Source: Pseudonocardia sediminis | GTDB lineage: Bacteria; Actinomycetota; Actinomycetes; Mycobacteriales; Pseudonocardiaceae | Assembly (NCBI RefSeq): GCF_004217185.1 | Contig: NZ_SHKL01000001.1 | Coordinates: 4,586,001-4,650,000 of the forward strand | Length of the DNA: 64,000 bases | Direction: 5' to 3' | In this document: positions 41,611 through 50,963 of the stretch, one piece after another | Layout of the letters: every line of letters begins with the position of its first letter | Position numbering within the stretch: the first letter of the stretch is position 1 | Notes under the pieces: generated by a model | Databases searched by the model: none | The model's input: the letters and a program-made list of their open reading frames with translations, nothing else | Told to the model about the DNA's origin: nothing | Program-made: the position numbers and the translations under genes

Positions 41611-42371
41611 AAGCCCGGCTCCTCGCGCTGCGCCCGTCCGGCCCGTGGCTGCTTCGTGACGCTCTCCGCGTCGTCCTGGTCGTCCTCCTCGCCGCGGTGT
41701 CTGCCTGGTACCTGACCCGGTGGGGGTTGGCGAACCGGATCCCGGTCGGGTTGGCGTGGACGCTGCCGGTACTGGCTGACGCGTCGGCGCTGCTGGGGAT
41801 CGTGGTGGCGAAGCACCCGCGGGACGAGTCGTGCCGGCGTAAGGCGACCCGGTTCGCGTGGGCATCTGCCGGTTTGTCGGCGGTCGGGAACGGTGCGATG
41901 CACGCGGTGGATTTCCAGGCCGTCGAGGTGTCCATCTGGACGGTTGTCCTGACCGGCGCCCTGTATCCGCTGTTCCTGGCGTGGGGCTACGACGTGGCCG
42001 GCGGGATGGCCGCGCGGCCGGGCGGGGTGTCGGTACCGCAGGACGTCGAGACGCCAAGGACGGTCGCTGAGCTCGCCAGCGAGCGCGTGACCGAACCCGC
42101 GACTCCGTGGCAAGAGCAGCCGCCTCCCGCGCCCCCCGATCCTGCTCCTGCGGCGGAGGACGCGACCCCGCCGCAGGAGCAGTTCCACGAGTGGACCGTA
42201 GAGGCAGCGACCGACTGGGCGTTGGGCGAGCTCCGCGCCGGCAATGGTCCGGTCGGCTGGAAGAAGGTCCGGACGCAGACGGGGCTGACCGAGGGGCCGG
42301 CCGGGCGTGCAGCTCGAGCGGCGAAGGCGACACACGAGCGTGAGGCCCGTCCGAGGTTGGTGGGCACATGA
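41607..42371 (+). CDS. DUF2637-like membrane protein (SpdB-like)
   Basis: 254 aa. About four transmembrane helices in the first ~125 residues (AVSAWYLTRWGLANRIPVGL and following), then a Pro/Glu-rich linker and a C-terminal helical domain (TDWALGELRAGNGPVGWKKV) that resembles an HTH. This is the DUF2637 pattern found in spread (Spd) proteins of Streptomyces-type conjugative elements. Probably helps intramycelial spread or mating-pore function. Confidence 0.75.
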   Translation: MKARLLALRPSGPWLLRDALRVVLVVLLAAVSAWYLTRWGLANRIPVGLAWTLPVLADASALLGIVVAKHPRDESCRRKATRFAWASAGLSAVGNGAMHAVDFQAVEVSIWTVVLTGALYPLFLAWGYDVAGGMAARPGGVSVPQDVETPRTVAELASERVTEPATPWQEQPPPAPPDPAPAAEDATPPQEQFHEWTVEAATDWALGELRAGNGPVGWKKVRTQTGLTEGPAGRAARAAKATHEREARPRLVGT

Positions 42372-42583
42372 TTACCGGCTACGTCCTCGGGTGGATGTCG
42401 GCACTTCCGTGCATGTTCGGGCTGACGTGGTGGCTCGACCGCCGTGACGAGAGGCGACGACGGACAACGCTGCGGATCGACCAAACGCCGGTCCCGCTTC
42501 CTGGCGCCTACGAGCCGTGGTCTGAGCGGAGCCTGCCCGGGGTGCGGACCCACACCGTCGTCGACGGGGAGGGGCGGTCGTGA
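42368..42583 (+). CDS. Small membrane protein
   Basis: 71 aa with one N-terminal transmembrane segment (ITGYVLGWMSALPCMFGLTWW) and a basic DRRDERRRR stop-transfer patch. Overlaps both neighbours by 4 bp. Function unknown; probably part of the transfer operon. Confidence 0.6.
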   Translation: MITGYVLGWMSALPCMFGLTWWLDRRDERRRRTTLRIDQTPVPLPGAYEPWSERSLPGVRTHTVVDGEGRS

Positions 42584-42846
42584 AGGCCGGGCTAATCGCG
42601 GGCCTGTTCGTATGGGCCGCGCTGGCGGAACACGGCGTGGTTGGCGGCATCGCAGGACTCCTCGTTGGCCTGGCCGCCTGGTGGCTAGAAGCGAACATGT
42701 GGCCCGATATCGAGGGCTGCTGGAACCCGTTTTGCCGGAAGGGGAAGCTCAGCTACTCCCCGTTCGTGCCGAAGGCGTACCGCCGGTGCGGGCGCTGCGG
42801 GGGGTCTGGGCGTAGACGGCGGGTGCTGGCGGGTGGCAAGTCGTGA
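42580..42846 (+). CDS. Small membrane protein with Cys-rich tail
   Basis: 88 aa with two predicted transmembrane segments (about 5-18 and 23-37) and a cytosolic tail that has CWNPFCRKGK and CGRCGG, a likely zinc knuckle. GTG start overlaps the preceding stop. Function unknown; similar Cys-rich membrane proteins occur in actinobacterial integrative elements. Confidence 0.6.
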   Translation: MKAGLIAGLFVWAALAEHGVVGGIAGLLVGLAAWWLEANMWPDIEGCWNPFCRKGKLSYSPFVPKAYRRCGRCGGSGRRRRVLAGGKS

Positions 42847-43439
42847 CCGCGCATCCGAGCCGGGACTGGTCCGACAAGGGCGGGTCGTTCACCCAGGGCC
42901 GGACCTGGGACAACCCAGGCGGACCCATGGTCCAGCCGTCCACCGCTGACATTGAGCGTCGGGCACGGGAGGTTCTGGCCCGGTTGGATCCGAGCGCTGC
43001 GGACGTGATGCGGGTTCAGGGCCGGCACGTGTCGGACCGTCTCGCTTCCGATGCGCTGGGGAAACGGGACCACGTGGAGTCGTCCCAGGCGATCTCTGCT
43101 GCCATGCCCCGACGGCCTCACTGGCAGCCGCGCCAGGTCGTCCCGCTCAGCGAGCAGCGGCGGCAGGAGATCGCGACCGCTGGTAGACCGCGAGACGTCG
43201 ACTACCCGGGGCGGGGCAGGGAGCTCGCGGATGCGGCGAACGAATCGTGGCGCCACTACTTCTCCGAGCGCTACGGCCTCGCCTTGGACGACGACCTCCA
43301 CCGCGACGCGTGGCTCGAGCAGCAGGCGGTGGAGCCGCGGGAGGACCACTACGCCGGCTCACCGGACTTCGACGACTTCGACATGCCAGGGCAGCGCGCC
43401 GCTGCCGACGAACACGTACAGGAGCAGGTGCAGACATGA
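42843..43439 (+). CDS. Hypothetical soluble protein
   Basis: 198 aa, charged, no membrane segment. Contains repeated polar helices (TADIERRAREVLARLDPSAA) and an acidic C-terminus rich in Asp/Glu. Not recognised. It overlaps its neighbours by 4 bp at both ends, so it belongs to the transfer operon. Confidence 0.6.
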   Translation: MTAHPSRDWSDKGGSFTQGRTWDNPGGPMVQPSTADIERRAREVLARLDPSAADVMRVQGRHVSDRLASDALGKRDHVESSQAISAAMPRRPHWQPRQVVPLSEQRRQEIATAGRPRDVDYPGRGRELADAANESWRHYFSERYGLALDDDLHRDAWLEQQAVEPREDHYAGSPDFDDFDMPGQRAAADEHVQEQVQT

Positions 43440-43591
43440 CCGAGACCGCGAACAGCAAGGCGATGTGGGATCTCTATCTCATGGCCCGCGACAGCGATGA
43501 CTGGTTCTCGAGCGGCACAGACGCCGCCCACCAGGAGTGGCTGGACTCGATGGGCCACGTCGACGCCGACGTGGACGTGGACGTCCAGTGA
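43436..43591 (+). CDS. Small acidic protein, 51 aa
   Basis: ATG overlaps the preceding stop and its own stop overlaps the next start. Acidic with a DADVDVDVQ tail; the MWDLYLMARDSDDWFSSG region is amphipathic. Function unknown. Confidence 0.5.
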   Translation: MTETANSKAMWDLYLMARDSDDWFSSGTDAAHQEWLDSMGHVDADVDVDVQ

Positions 43592-43821
43592 CCGCGCCGT
43601 GGCACGACGTCGAGGTGGTGTGGCCGGACGGGTCCAAGAGTGAGGACGGGATCCGCGGTTCGGACCGCGACCACGCGCTCGAGAACGCGGAGTGGAACTG
43701 GATCAGCGGCAACCCGTACGGCCGGGCGGAGCGGATCGAGTACGTCGGCCCGTCGCCGACACCGGTGGACTGGTGGGCCGCCCACTCGGTGTCCGCCGAT
43801 GACGAGGTGGATGTGCTGTGA
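43588..43821 (+). CDS. Small hypothetical protein, 77 aa
   Basis: GTG start and stop both lie in 4-bp overlaps. Trp-rich (MTAPWHDVEVVWPDGS, WNWISGNPYGRAER, VDWWAAHSV). Possibly a small DUF; not recognised. Confidence 0.5.
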   Translation: MTAPWHDVEVVWPDGSKSEDGIRGSDRDHALENAEWNWISGNPYGRAERIEYVGPSPTPVDWWAAHSVSADDEVDVL

Positions 43822-43967
43822 GCGACGAGACGTGGTGGGAGCGGTTCTTCGGCCCCACAGAGCCCGGCGAGTGGACGGGGCCGTGCTGCGTGGAGGTCGC
43901 CCCTGACTCGCCGCCGATCCCGTTCCGGTGGTTCGACCAAGCCGACGGGGATGTGGATACGCGATGA
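43818..43967 (+). CDS. Small hypothetical protein, 49 aa
   Basis: GTG at 43818 overlaps the previous stop; its stop at 43965-43967 overlaps the ATG of the coupling protein. Trp/Pro-rich (MSDETWWERFFGPTEPGEWT). Its frame is supported by the unbroken chain of overlaps. Confidence 0.5.
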   Translation: MSDETWWERFFGPTEPGEWTGPCCVEVAPDSPPIPFRWFDQADGDVDTR

Positions 43968-45688
43968 GGACGACTCACTACCTGGTCATGACGATCGTGG
44001 TCGGCGTGACGACCGCGGTGGTGGCGTGGTCTCAGTACCGGAGCTGGCTCACGGCGCTGGTCGGTCTCGCTGTGGCGGGGCTGGCGGCGGCGGTGTTGCG
44101 TCGCTGGCTGCGCAGGCAGCCGCACCCGCGGTGGGATCAGTTCCGGGACTTCCTCCGGCCCCAGGCCCATTCCGCGCAGACGGTGCTGGACCGGTCGGAG
44201 ACGACGCTGCGGCAGCACGGCTTGGCCTCGGATGCCGAGATCCGGGAGCACGGCGGGGAGGCCGCTGTTCTTGCGCTCGCCCCCATCGTCCGTCCCTCCC
44301 TCGCCCACCGATCGGACGTGAAGGTGGAGGAGGTGGCGCTCGAGCTGTGCACCGTGGGGAAACGGAAGGTGTGGTCGTCCATCGAGCAGGTGGTGCTGTA
44401 CTTCGCCGGACCTCGCCGCGGGAAAACTGGATATCTGAACTGCCGGGTCGTGGACTACCCGGGGAGTGTCGTCACCACCTCCACCCGGATCGACGTGTTC
44501 ACCGCCACCCACCGTGCCCGTGCTGCTCGAGGACGGGTGCAGGTGTTCAACGCCGGCGGCTTCCCCGGGGTGGACGAGGTAGCGGTCACCTTCAACCCGC
44601 TGACGGGGTGCGAGGAAGCGGAGACCGCGACGCAGCGAGCGGAGGACATGATCCCAGAGTCCACCGGGGAGGAGGAGCGGTGGCAGTCCCTCGCCCGCGG
44701 CGCCCTGTCCTCCCTGATGCATGCGGCGGCTTTGGACGGCCGGGACATGGACACGGTGCAGCGGTGGGTGGCGGCGCCCGGTGAGCACCAGGACGAGGTG
44801 ATCCGGATCCTCCGCCGCTCCACCTCGGGTGGGGTGATGGAGGATGCCCGGCAGTTCTTTGAGTGCAACGACAAGACCCGGAGCTCCATCACGACGTCGG
44901 TGATGCCGGCGCTGCGGTGGTTGCAGTCCAAGACGGCGCGTCTCGCGGCGGGGCTGGACGGAGCACAGGCGCGTCCTCTCGACTCGGCTTCTCTCCTGAC
45001 GTCGGTCTCCACCTTGTACGTGCTGGGCCGGCGGGCTGGGCACACCTACCCGCTTATGTCGGCGCTCACCGGCTACGTCGCCCGCGCTGCGCGGGAGCAG
45101 GCGGCGGGGATGCCGTCCGGTCGCTGCGACCCCCCGCTGGGTCTGCTGCTCGACGAGGCCGGGGACCTCCGCCCACCGCTGCCGGACTGGACGCGGGACA
45201 TGGGCGGGTCCGGCATCACGATCGCCGCCTGCTTCCAGTCGTACGCGCAGATGGTCGGGGCGTGGGGGAAGGAAGGCGCCGCGATCATCCTCAACAACGC
45301 CGGGCCGATCATGCTGGGCGGCGGGACGAAAGACCCCGACGACCTCGCCGTGTGGCGGGACCTCGCCGGCGACCGCGATGACCGCACCACCACCACGGAC
45401 GCGCAGGGGAAGGTGACGGCTGCCGCGATGCGGTCGGTGCCGGTCCTCCCCGCCTCCCAGCTCGCCTCCCAGGCACGAATGGAAGTGGTGTTGTTCCACG
45501 GCGAGATGCGTCCCGCGCTGGGGCGGACGACGCCGCTGTGGGAGCGGGACCCTTCGGTCGCCTCTCCCCCTCCCCCCTCCGTGGAGGAGGTGGAGTCCCC
45601 CGTGGTGGAGGTGCCGAGGGTGTGGCGTCGTTCCTCCCCTCCTCGTTCTCGCCGTGTTCCGGTGGAGGAGGTGGTGGCGGATGTCTGA
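43964..45688 (+). CDS. VirD4/TraG-type conjugation coupling protein
   Basis: 574 aa. Two N-terminal membrane segments (about 5-21 and 27-46) are followed by a RecA-like ATPase with Walker A GPRRGKT (residues 149-155) and Walker B LLLDEAGDL (Asp397-Glu398), ending in a Pro/Arg-rich tail. This is a type IV coupling protein that docks the relaxosome at the membrane and pumps DNA. Oddities: Walker A is GxRRGKT rather than GxxxxGKT with the usual spacing. Placed just before the MobF relaxase. Confidence 0.85.
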   Translation: MRTTHYLVMTIVVGVTTAVVAWSQYRSWLTALVGLAVAGLAAAVLRRWLRRQPHPRWDQFRDFLRPQAHSAQTVLDRSETTLRQHGLASDAEIREHGGEAAVLALAPIVRPSLAHRSDVKVEEVALELCTVGKRKVWSSIEQVVLYFAGPRRGKTGYLNCRVVDYPGSVVTTSTRIDVFTATHRARAARGRVQVFNAGGFPGVDEVAVTFNPLTGCEEAETATQRAEDMIPESTGEEERWQSLARGALSSLMHAAALDGRDMDTVQRWVAAPGEHQDEVIRILRRSTSGGVMEDARQFFECNDKTRSSITTSVMPALRWLQSKTARLAAGLDGAQARPLDSASLLTSVSTLYVLGRRAGHTYPLMSALTGYVARAAREQAAGMPSGRCDPPLGLLLDEAGDLRPPLPDWTRDMGGSGITIAACFQSYAQMVGAWGKEGAAIILNNAGPIMLGGGTKDPDDLAVWRDLAGDRDDRTTTTDAQGKVTAAAMRSVPVLPASQLASQARMEVVLFHGEMRPALGRTTPLWERDPSVASPPPPSVEEVESPVVEVPRVWRRSSPPRSRRVPVEEVVADV

Positions 45689-46235
45689 GTCGCCAGCCGA
45701 GGTGGAGGGGCCCGATCTTCACGCGGAGGTGGAGCGCCTCGCCGGGATGGTGGTGGCGCTCGCCCGCAAGGTGGGGGAGCTCGAGTCCCGGGACGACCCG
45801 TCCGCGGTGCGGTCGTGGCTGTACGTGGACGACGAGGAGACGGCCGGGTTCATGCTGGCCGACCTGTGCGCGTGGGTCGAGAAAGTGTGGTTCCAGTACG
45901 ACGACGCGCGCCGGCTGCAGCCGTGCTGGCTGTACCACCCGGGCATCGTCGAAGAGCTGTGGGTGCTGATGAACGTCCACCGGGGCTGTTTCCGGAAGGG
46001 CGGCTCGTACCAGCAGATGGAGACGTGGCACGCGACCTGGCGGCCGGCCGCTGTTGAGCGGATCCGGAAGTACGCGTCGTCCTGCGAGATCACCGAGCAC
46101 CAGCCTGGCGGCGACCTTGACCCGGCTAGGCACCCGCCCGTCCCTGGCCTGTCTGACGTTGACGCAGTTGCTGGCCGCTGGCCCGAGTCCGACGTGCCGC
46201 CGAGCCCTCCTACCCCTGTATCTCACCCTGTGTGA
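45681..46235 (+). CDS. DUF4913-like protein
   Basis: 184 aa. An N-terminal short coiled coil (EVERLAGMVVALARKVGELE) precedes a domain with SWLYVDDEETAGFML, CWLYHPGIVEELWVLM, an HATWRPAAVERIRKYASSC region: similar to DUF4913, which is common in actinobacterial conjugative elements. It overlaps the coupling protein gene by 8 bp. Function unknown; perhaps a relaxosome or mating-bridge accessory. Confidence 0.55.
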   Translation: MSESPAEVEGPDLHAEVERLAGMVVALARKVGELESRDDPSAVRSWLYVDDEETAGFMLADLCAWVEKVWFQYDDARRLQPCWLYHPGIVEELWVLMNVHRGCFRKGGSYQQMETWHATWRPAAVERIRKYASSCEITEHQPGGDLDPARHPPVPGLSDVDAVAGRWPESDVPPSPPTPVSHPV

Positions 46236-46380
46236 CTGCTGACTACCTGTAGTGCACTGCAAGTACGACCGATACACACCTTCGCATCCCGATCCCTAGG
46301 TACTGCGTGCCGCTGTGCGGCAGCGGCCGGGAGGCACACACCGTGACAGCTATTGAGACCACTCAGATCGGATCACGCAG
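46236..46380. promoter_or_regulatory. Possible oriT region with hairpin
   Basis: 145 bp directly upstream of the relaxase gene. It contains a perfect 6-3-6 dyad TGCCGC-TGT-GCGGCA (46308-46322) and AGTGCACT (46251-46258). MobF origins usually lie just upstream of the relaxase and carry such hairpins near the nic site. The exact nic site cannot be named from sequence alone. Confidence 0.4.
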
Positions 46381-49300
46381 ATGCTGAGTGTGGGGTTCGG
46401 CCACGACGTCCACTACCTCACTGCCAGCGTCACGACGGGTCGCGAGTCTTACTACACGGGAGCGACCGAGGCCGGTGGTGAACCGCCCGGTCAGTGGTAC
46501 GGCTCTGGGGCCGCGCTTCTGGGGCTCACCGGTGAAGCCAGCACCGAGGCGGTGGAGGCCGTCTACCACCGCCTCCAGGACCCGCGAAACCCGAAAAACA
46601 CGTTGGGGGCGGCGCACAAGCACTACCGCACCCCGGTGGAGATCCACCGACAGCTGTTGGAGGCGGAGGGGGCGGTCACCCCGGAGCGCCGGCAGGAGCT
46701 GCTGCTGCAGGCGGAGGGGCAGGCGAAGCAGGCGGTGGCGTTCACGGACGTGACCCTGAACTGCCCGAAGTCGATCTCCGTGTTGGGGGTGGCGCTTGAA
46801 CGTGCGGCGGTGGAGGCGGAACGCGGCGGCAGGGAGGAGGAGGCCGCGGGGTGGAGGGTCCAGCACAAGGCGGTGGAGGAGGCAGTGCTTGCTGGCTCTC
46901 GCGCAGCGATCGACTACCTCGAGGAGGTCGCCGGCTACGGGCGGGTGGGGAAGCACGGGGCGGGGGCGGATCGTTGGCAGGACTCCCACCAGTGGGTGGC
47001 GTCCCTGTGGCTGCAGCACGACACCCGTGACCACGACCCGCACCTCCATGTGCACGCCGCGATCCTGAACCGGCAGTTGTGCGCGGACGGCCAGTGGCGG
47101 GGCCTGGACAACATGGCGATCAAGCTCCACCGGGCCGGGGCGTCCGCCATCTCGGAGCGGGTCATCGAGTCGATGCTTGCGCAGACGTTGGGGATCCGGT
47201 TCGAAACCCGTCCGGACGGGAAGGCCCGGGAGATCGTGGGCATCGACCAGGATGTGATGGAGATGTTCTCCAGCCGCCGCCGCGCGATCGGGCCGAAGGT
47301 GGACGAGCTCGTGAAGGCGTTCCGTGAACGTTACGGGACTGAACCGAGCCCCCTGCAGCGGACGCACTTGTCGCAGCAGGCGACGTTGGCGACCCGACGG
47401 GCCAAATCGCATGACGGCGAGTCGTTGGCGCAGCGGCTGGATCGGTGGGAGCAGATGACGCAGCACCGGTTGTCGACGGGGCTGGCGGGTGTGGCGGACG
47501 CGGTGTTGTCCGCACGGCAGGACGCTGGGCCGGTCGCGACGTGGTCGTCGGAGGATGTGGTCCAGCGGGCGATCGCGAAGGTCGCGGTCGGGAACGCGGC
47601 ATGGACGCGTTCGGATCTGATGCGGGCAGTGTCGGACTCGTTGCCGGGGCATCTGGGGCTGGACCCATCGGAGGTGCGCCCGCTGCTCGAGGAACTGACC
47701 GATATCGCCCTGGCGGAGACTCAGCGTCTGACCCCGACCCCGGACCTGTCTCTGCGGCCGGCGGAGCACCTCCTCGCGGATGGTGGTGACGTGTACGCGC
47801 GGCCGGGGAGCGCGAAGTTCTCGGCCCCTGGGCAGATCCCGGCGGAGGAGCTGCTGAGAGAGGCGGCGGTTGAACGGGGCGCGATGGCCGTGTCGACGGC
47901 GGAGGCGGACGCGCTGATCCAGCGGTACCGCGACCACGGCGTAGACCTAGGCGCAGACCAGGAGGCGGCGCTGCGTGGCGTGTTGACATCGGGCGCGATG
48001 GTGGAGGCGATCAATGCACCGGCGGGGGCCGGTAAGACTGTGGTGACGGGGGCGCTCGCGCAGGTGTGGGCGGAGCACGGCCGGGCGGTCCTGGGTTTGG
48101 CGCCGAGTCAGGTGGCCGCGGACGTGATGGCCGACGAGGGTGTGCCGGCGGTGAACATCGACCGGTGGCTTCACTCGGCGGATGCCGGTCTTCGGCACGG
48201 GGATGTCGTGGTGGTGGACGAGGCGGGGATGGCGTCGACCCAGCATCTGGTGGCGGTTCGGGAGCGGTGCCGTGAGGCGGGGGCGAAGATGCTGCTCGTC
48301 GGTGACCCGCAGCAGTTGGGCGCCGTCGGCCCGGGTGGGGCGCTGCAGGACATGACGGAGCGTGCGAAGACCTACGAGCTCGCGGAGGTGCGGCGGTTCT
48401 CGCAGCCGTGGGAGCGGCACGCGTCGCTCGGGCTGCGTGACGGGTCGGCGGCGTGTCTGGACGAGTACGACCGGCACGGCCGGATCAGGGGGTCGGGGAC
48501 GCAGGATCAGGCGGAGGCGTCGGCGATCCGGGCGTGGCTGGCGGACACGCTGGAGGGGAAGCAGTCGCTGCTGATGGCCGGGTCGAACGAGGCATCGGAG
48601 CGTATGGCGGGTGCCGCCCGCGCGGAGCTGGTGCGGCTCGGCAAGCTCCCGGAGGAAGGGGTGCGGCTGGGCCGGGACGGGAACACGTGCGGGGTGGGGG
48701 ATCTGGTGCAGGCCCGCCGGAACGGGTGGCATCTGGCGTCGTCGTCGGGGGTGCCGATCAACCGGGCCACCTACCGCGTGCAGGAAGTGGAGGAGGACGG
48801 ATCGCTGGTGGTGTCGCCGGTGCTGGGCGACAAGCTCGGGGACCCGGTGAAGTTGCCGGCCGACTACGTGAACCAGCACGTGAGTCTCGGCTACGCGGCG
48901 ACGGTGCATTCATCGCAGGGCCGGACGGTGCATTCGACGCATTCGGTGGTGTCGCAGGCGTGGTCGACCGCGCTGACGTATGTGGGGATGACGCGCGGCC
49001 GGGAAAGTAATACCGCTTGGGTGGTGACCCGCCCGACCCCGACGGATTCCCCTGCCGGTCAGGCGCAGGAGGTTCACGACCGGCCCGCTCGCGCCGTCCT
49101 GGCGGAGATCTTGGAGCGGGACTCGGTTCAGCGGTCGGCGTTGGCGGAGCGGGACTCGCTGGAGGCTGAGGCGCGGTCAGAGTTCACGGTCGTCGGCCAG
49201 TTGATCGACGGGGTGTCCCGGTCCACGGCGGGCCAGACTTCGACGCTCCTGGACCACCTGACGGCGTCTGGCGCGATCACGGAAGAACAGCGTCGGGACT

Positions 49301-50532
49301 TGGCGCAGGACGACGCTATGGGCGCGGTGGAGCGGCTGCTGCGGTCCGCTGAGGTGGCGGGGCACGACCGGCAGGATCTGCTGGCGGATGCTCTCGCCGG
49401 TCGGTCGTTGGCGGGGGCGCGTTCACCGGGGCAGGTGCTTCACCACCGCCTGCATCGTGACCTGCAGTTGGATTCGACGATCGGCTCGTTCCGGGACCTG
49501 ATCCCTCGGCAGGTGCAGGACCATCACCGGGCGTGGTTGGAGGATCGGGCGGAGGCCGCGGATGTTCGGCGGCACGAGCTCGGCGCTGAGATCGCCCAGG
49601 ATCCGCCGGTGTGGGCGTTGGAGGCGCTGGGGCCTGTCCCGGAGGATCCGCTGGAGAGGGCGGGTTGGGAGGCGAAGGCGGGGTGGGCCGGCGCGTCCCG
49701 GGAGATCTCCGGGTATGACTCGGAGACCGACCCGTTGGGTCCTGCTCCCCCTGCGGGGTTGGCGGAGAAGCACACGATCTGGCGGACCGCGCACCAGCAT
49801 CTTGGGCTGACCGATCGGGGCCCGGAGGAGGGGCTGCTGTCGGACGGGTTGTTGCGGCAGCGGGTGGCGGCGTTCGAGCGGGAGCAGAACTGGGCGCCGG
49901 CGGTTGTGCGGGAGGCTCTGGCGGCTACGTCGCGGGCTGCGGCGGATCGTCACGTGGACGGGGTTCTGCGGGAGGCGCACGGCGATGACACGGCGGTGGA
50001 TGCGGCGGCGGAGTCTCTGGTGCTGGCCGAGTCGGCGAAGGGCCTGGATGAGGCGGATCGTGCCCGGCAGGCGTGGTTTGAGCACGTCGCGGAGACGCGG
50101 GAGCACGCGCTGCGGGCTGCCGCCGAGTTGAAGGCTCGTGGTGTGGATGTGTACGACGAGTCGGGGAAGGTGACGGCGCGGGAGTGGCTGGACGCGCACC
50201 GGGAAGCGCAGGAGGCGGACGAGCGGGGGAAGCCGATCGACCGTCTCGCCGAGGACGACGTCACCGAGGTTGTGCCGCTGGACGAGTCGCAGCCGATCGT
50301 GGAGACGGCGGTCCCGGATGTGCGGGACACGTCGGAGCGGCACCCGTCCGAGGACGTCGACGACGACACCGTGGCCGGGATGGAACGGACCCGGGAAGCG
50401 GTAGCTCGGGCGCAGGACGCTTTGGACGAGATCCGGCAGCGGGAGAGCCTGGACGAGTCCGACTACGAGCCGGACGCGGTGGAGTACGAGCCGGACGTCG
50501 ACGAGCAGGACTTGGTGGACGTGTGGGACTAG
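46381..50532 (+). CDS. MobF relaxase-helicase (TrwC/TraI type)
   Basis: 1383 aa, full size for MobF. The N-terminal relaxase has the tandem catalytic tyrosines YY (Y24-Y25) and the metal-binding HDPHLHVH (H218, H221, H223, H225). A RecD2-like helicase follows: Walker A APAGAGKT (ending T553), Walker B VVVDEAGM (D613-E614) and helicase motifs up to about residue 900. The C-terminal ~450 residues are helical, charged and variable. It nicks oriT, stays on the 5' end and unwinds DNA for transfer through the coupling protein. Gives the element its conjugative character. Confidence 0.95.
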   Translation: MLSVGFGHDVHYLTASVTTGRESYYTGATEAGGEPPGQWYGSGAALLGLTGEASTEAVEAVYHRLQDPRNPKNTLGAAHKHYRTPVEIHRQLLEAEGAVTPERRQELLLQAEGQAKQAVAFTDVTLNCPKSISVLGVALERAAVEAERGGREEEAAGWRVQHKAVEEAVLAGSRAAIDYLEEVAGYGRVGKHGAGADRWQDSHQWVASLWLQHDTRDHDPHLHVHAAILNRQLCADGQWRGLDNMAIKLHRAGASAISERVIESMLAQTLGIRFETRPDGKAREIVGIDQDVMEMFSSRRRAIGPKVDELVKAFRERYGTEPSPLQRTHLSQQATLATRRAKSHDGESLAQRLDRWEQMTQHRLSTGLAGVADAVLSARQDAGPVATWSSEDVVQRAIAKVAVGNAAWTRSDLMRAVSDSLPGHLGLDPSEVRPLLEELTDIALAETQRLTPTPDLSLRPAEHLLADGGDVYARPGSAKFSAPGQIPAEELLREAAVERGAMAVSTAEADALIQRYRDHGVDLGADQEAALRGVLTSGAMVEAINAPAGAGKTVVTGALAQVWAEHGRAVLGLAPSQVAADVMADEGVPAVNIDRWLHSADAGLRHGDVVVVDEAGMASTQHLVAVRERCREAGAKMLLVGDPQQLGAVGPGGALQDMTERAKTYELAEVRRFSQPWERHASLGLRDGSAACLDEYDRHGRIRGSGTQDQAEASAIRAWLADTLEGKQSLLMAGSNEASERMAGAARAELVRLGKLPEEGVRLGRDGNTCGVGDLVQARRNGWHLASSSGVPINRATYRVQEVEEDGSLVVSPVLGDKLGDPVKLPADYVNQHVSLGYAATVHSSQGRTVHSTHSVVSQAWSTALTYVGMTRGRESNTAWVVTRPTPTDSPAGQAQEVHDRPARAVLAEILERDSVQRSALAERDSLEAEARSEFTVVGQLIDGVSRSTAGQTSTLLDHLTASGAITEEQRRDLAQDDAMGAVERLLRSAEVAGHDRQDLLADALAGRSLAGARSPGQVLHHRLHRDLQLDSTIGSFRDLIPRQVQDHHRAWLEDRAEAADVRRHELGAEIAQDPPVWALEALGPVPEDPLERAGWEAKAGWAGASREISGYDSETDPLGPAPPAGLAEKHTIWRTAHQHLGLTDRGPEEGLLSDGLLRQRVAAFEREQNWAPAVVREALAATSRAAADRHVDGVLREAHGDDTAVDAAAESLVLAESAKGLDEADRARQAWFEHVAETREHALRAAAELKARGVDVYDESGKVTAREWLDAHREAQEADERGKPIDRLAEDDVTEVVPLDESQPIVETAVPDVRDTSERHPSEDVDDDTVAGMERTREAVARAQDALDEIRQRESLDESDYEPDAVEYEPDVDEQDLVDVWD

Positions 50533-50963
50533 GAGAGGTCGGCGAGGGCGGCCCAGCGGGCGGCCTGTCGTCGTGCCTTGTCCTGCATGTCCCGGCGTTC
50601 TTCCGCGATGGGCGGGAGCGGGTGGTCGTCGACCATCTCCGCGTACAGCTGCTCGGCGGTGACCACGGTGCCGTCGGAGTTGCGGCGCGGGATCTCGATG
50701 GGCGCTGCGGCGAAGCCCATCAGCCACGCCAGAACATCCGCACGGCCCGCCTTCTCCCGGTCGGTGTTGCGCTCCGGGAGGGCGTCGGTCATTTCGTCGC
50801 CGGCCGCTTCCCGGGACACGGGCCAGCCGCACGCCCAATCAGCGCCGTCCCACACCCCGCGGGTGTAGTCGTCGCGGTGGTGCTTGGTGATGGTGAGGAG
50901 GTCCCGGACCTGCTGGTGGTCGGGGGAAACCCACGTGGGGATGGAGTGGGCTCGGGTGTCCAT
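50529..50963 (-). CDS. Hypothetical protein, mobile-element gene
   Basis: 144 aa soluble. Contains TWVSPDHQQVRDLLTITKHH and a Trp-rich GVWDGADWACGWPVS segment; helices with Glu/Arg. Not recognised; it overlaps the relaxase stop by 4 bp from the other strand. No Shine-Dalgarno before the ATG. Confidence 0.55.
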   Translation of the reverse strand: MDTRAHSIPTWVSPDHQQVRDLLTITKHHRDDYTRGVWDGADWACGWPVSREAAGDEMTDALPERNTDREKAGRADVLAWLMGFAAAPIEIPRRNSDGTVVTAEQLYAEMVDDHPLPPIAEERRDMQDKARRQAARWAALADLS

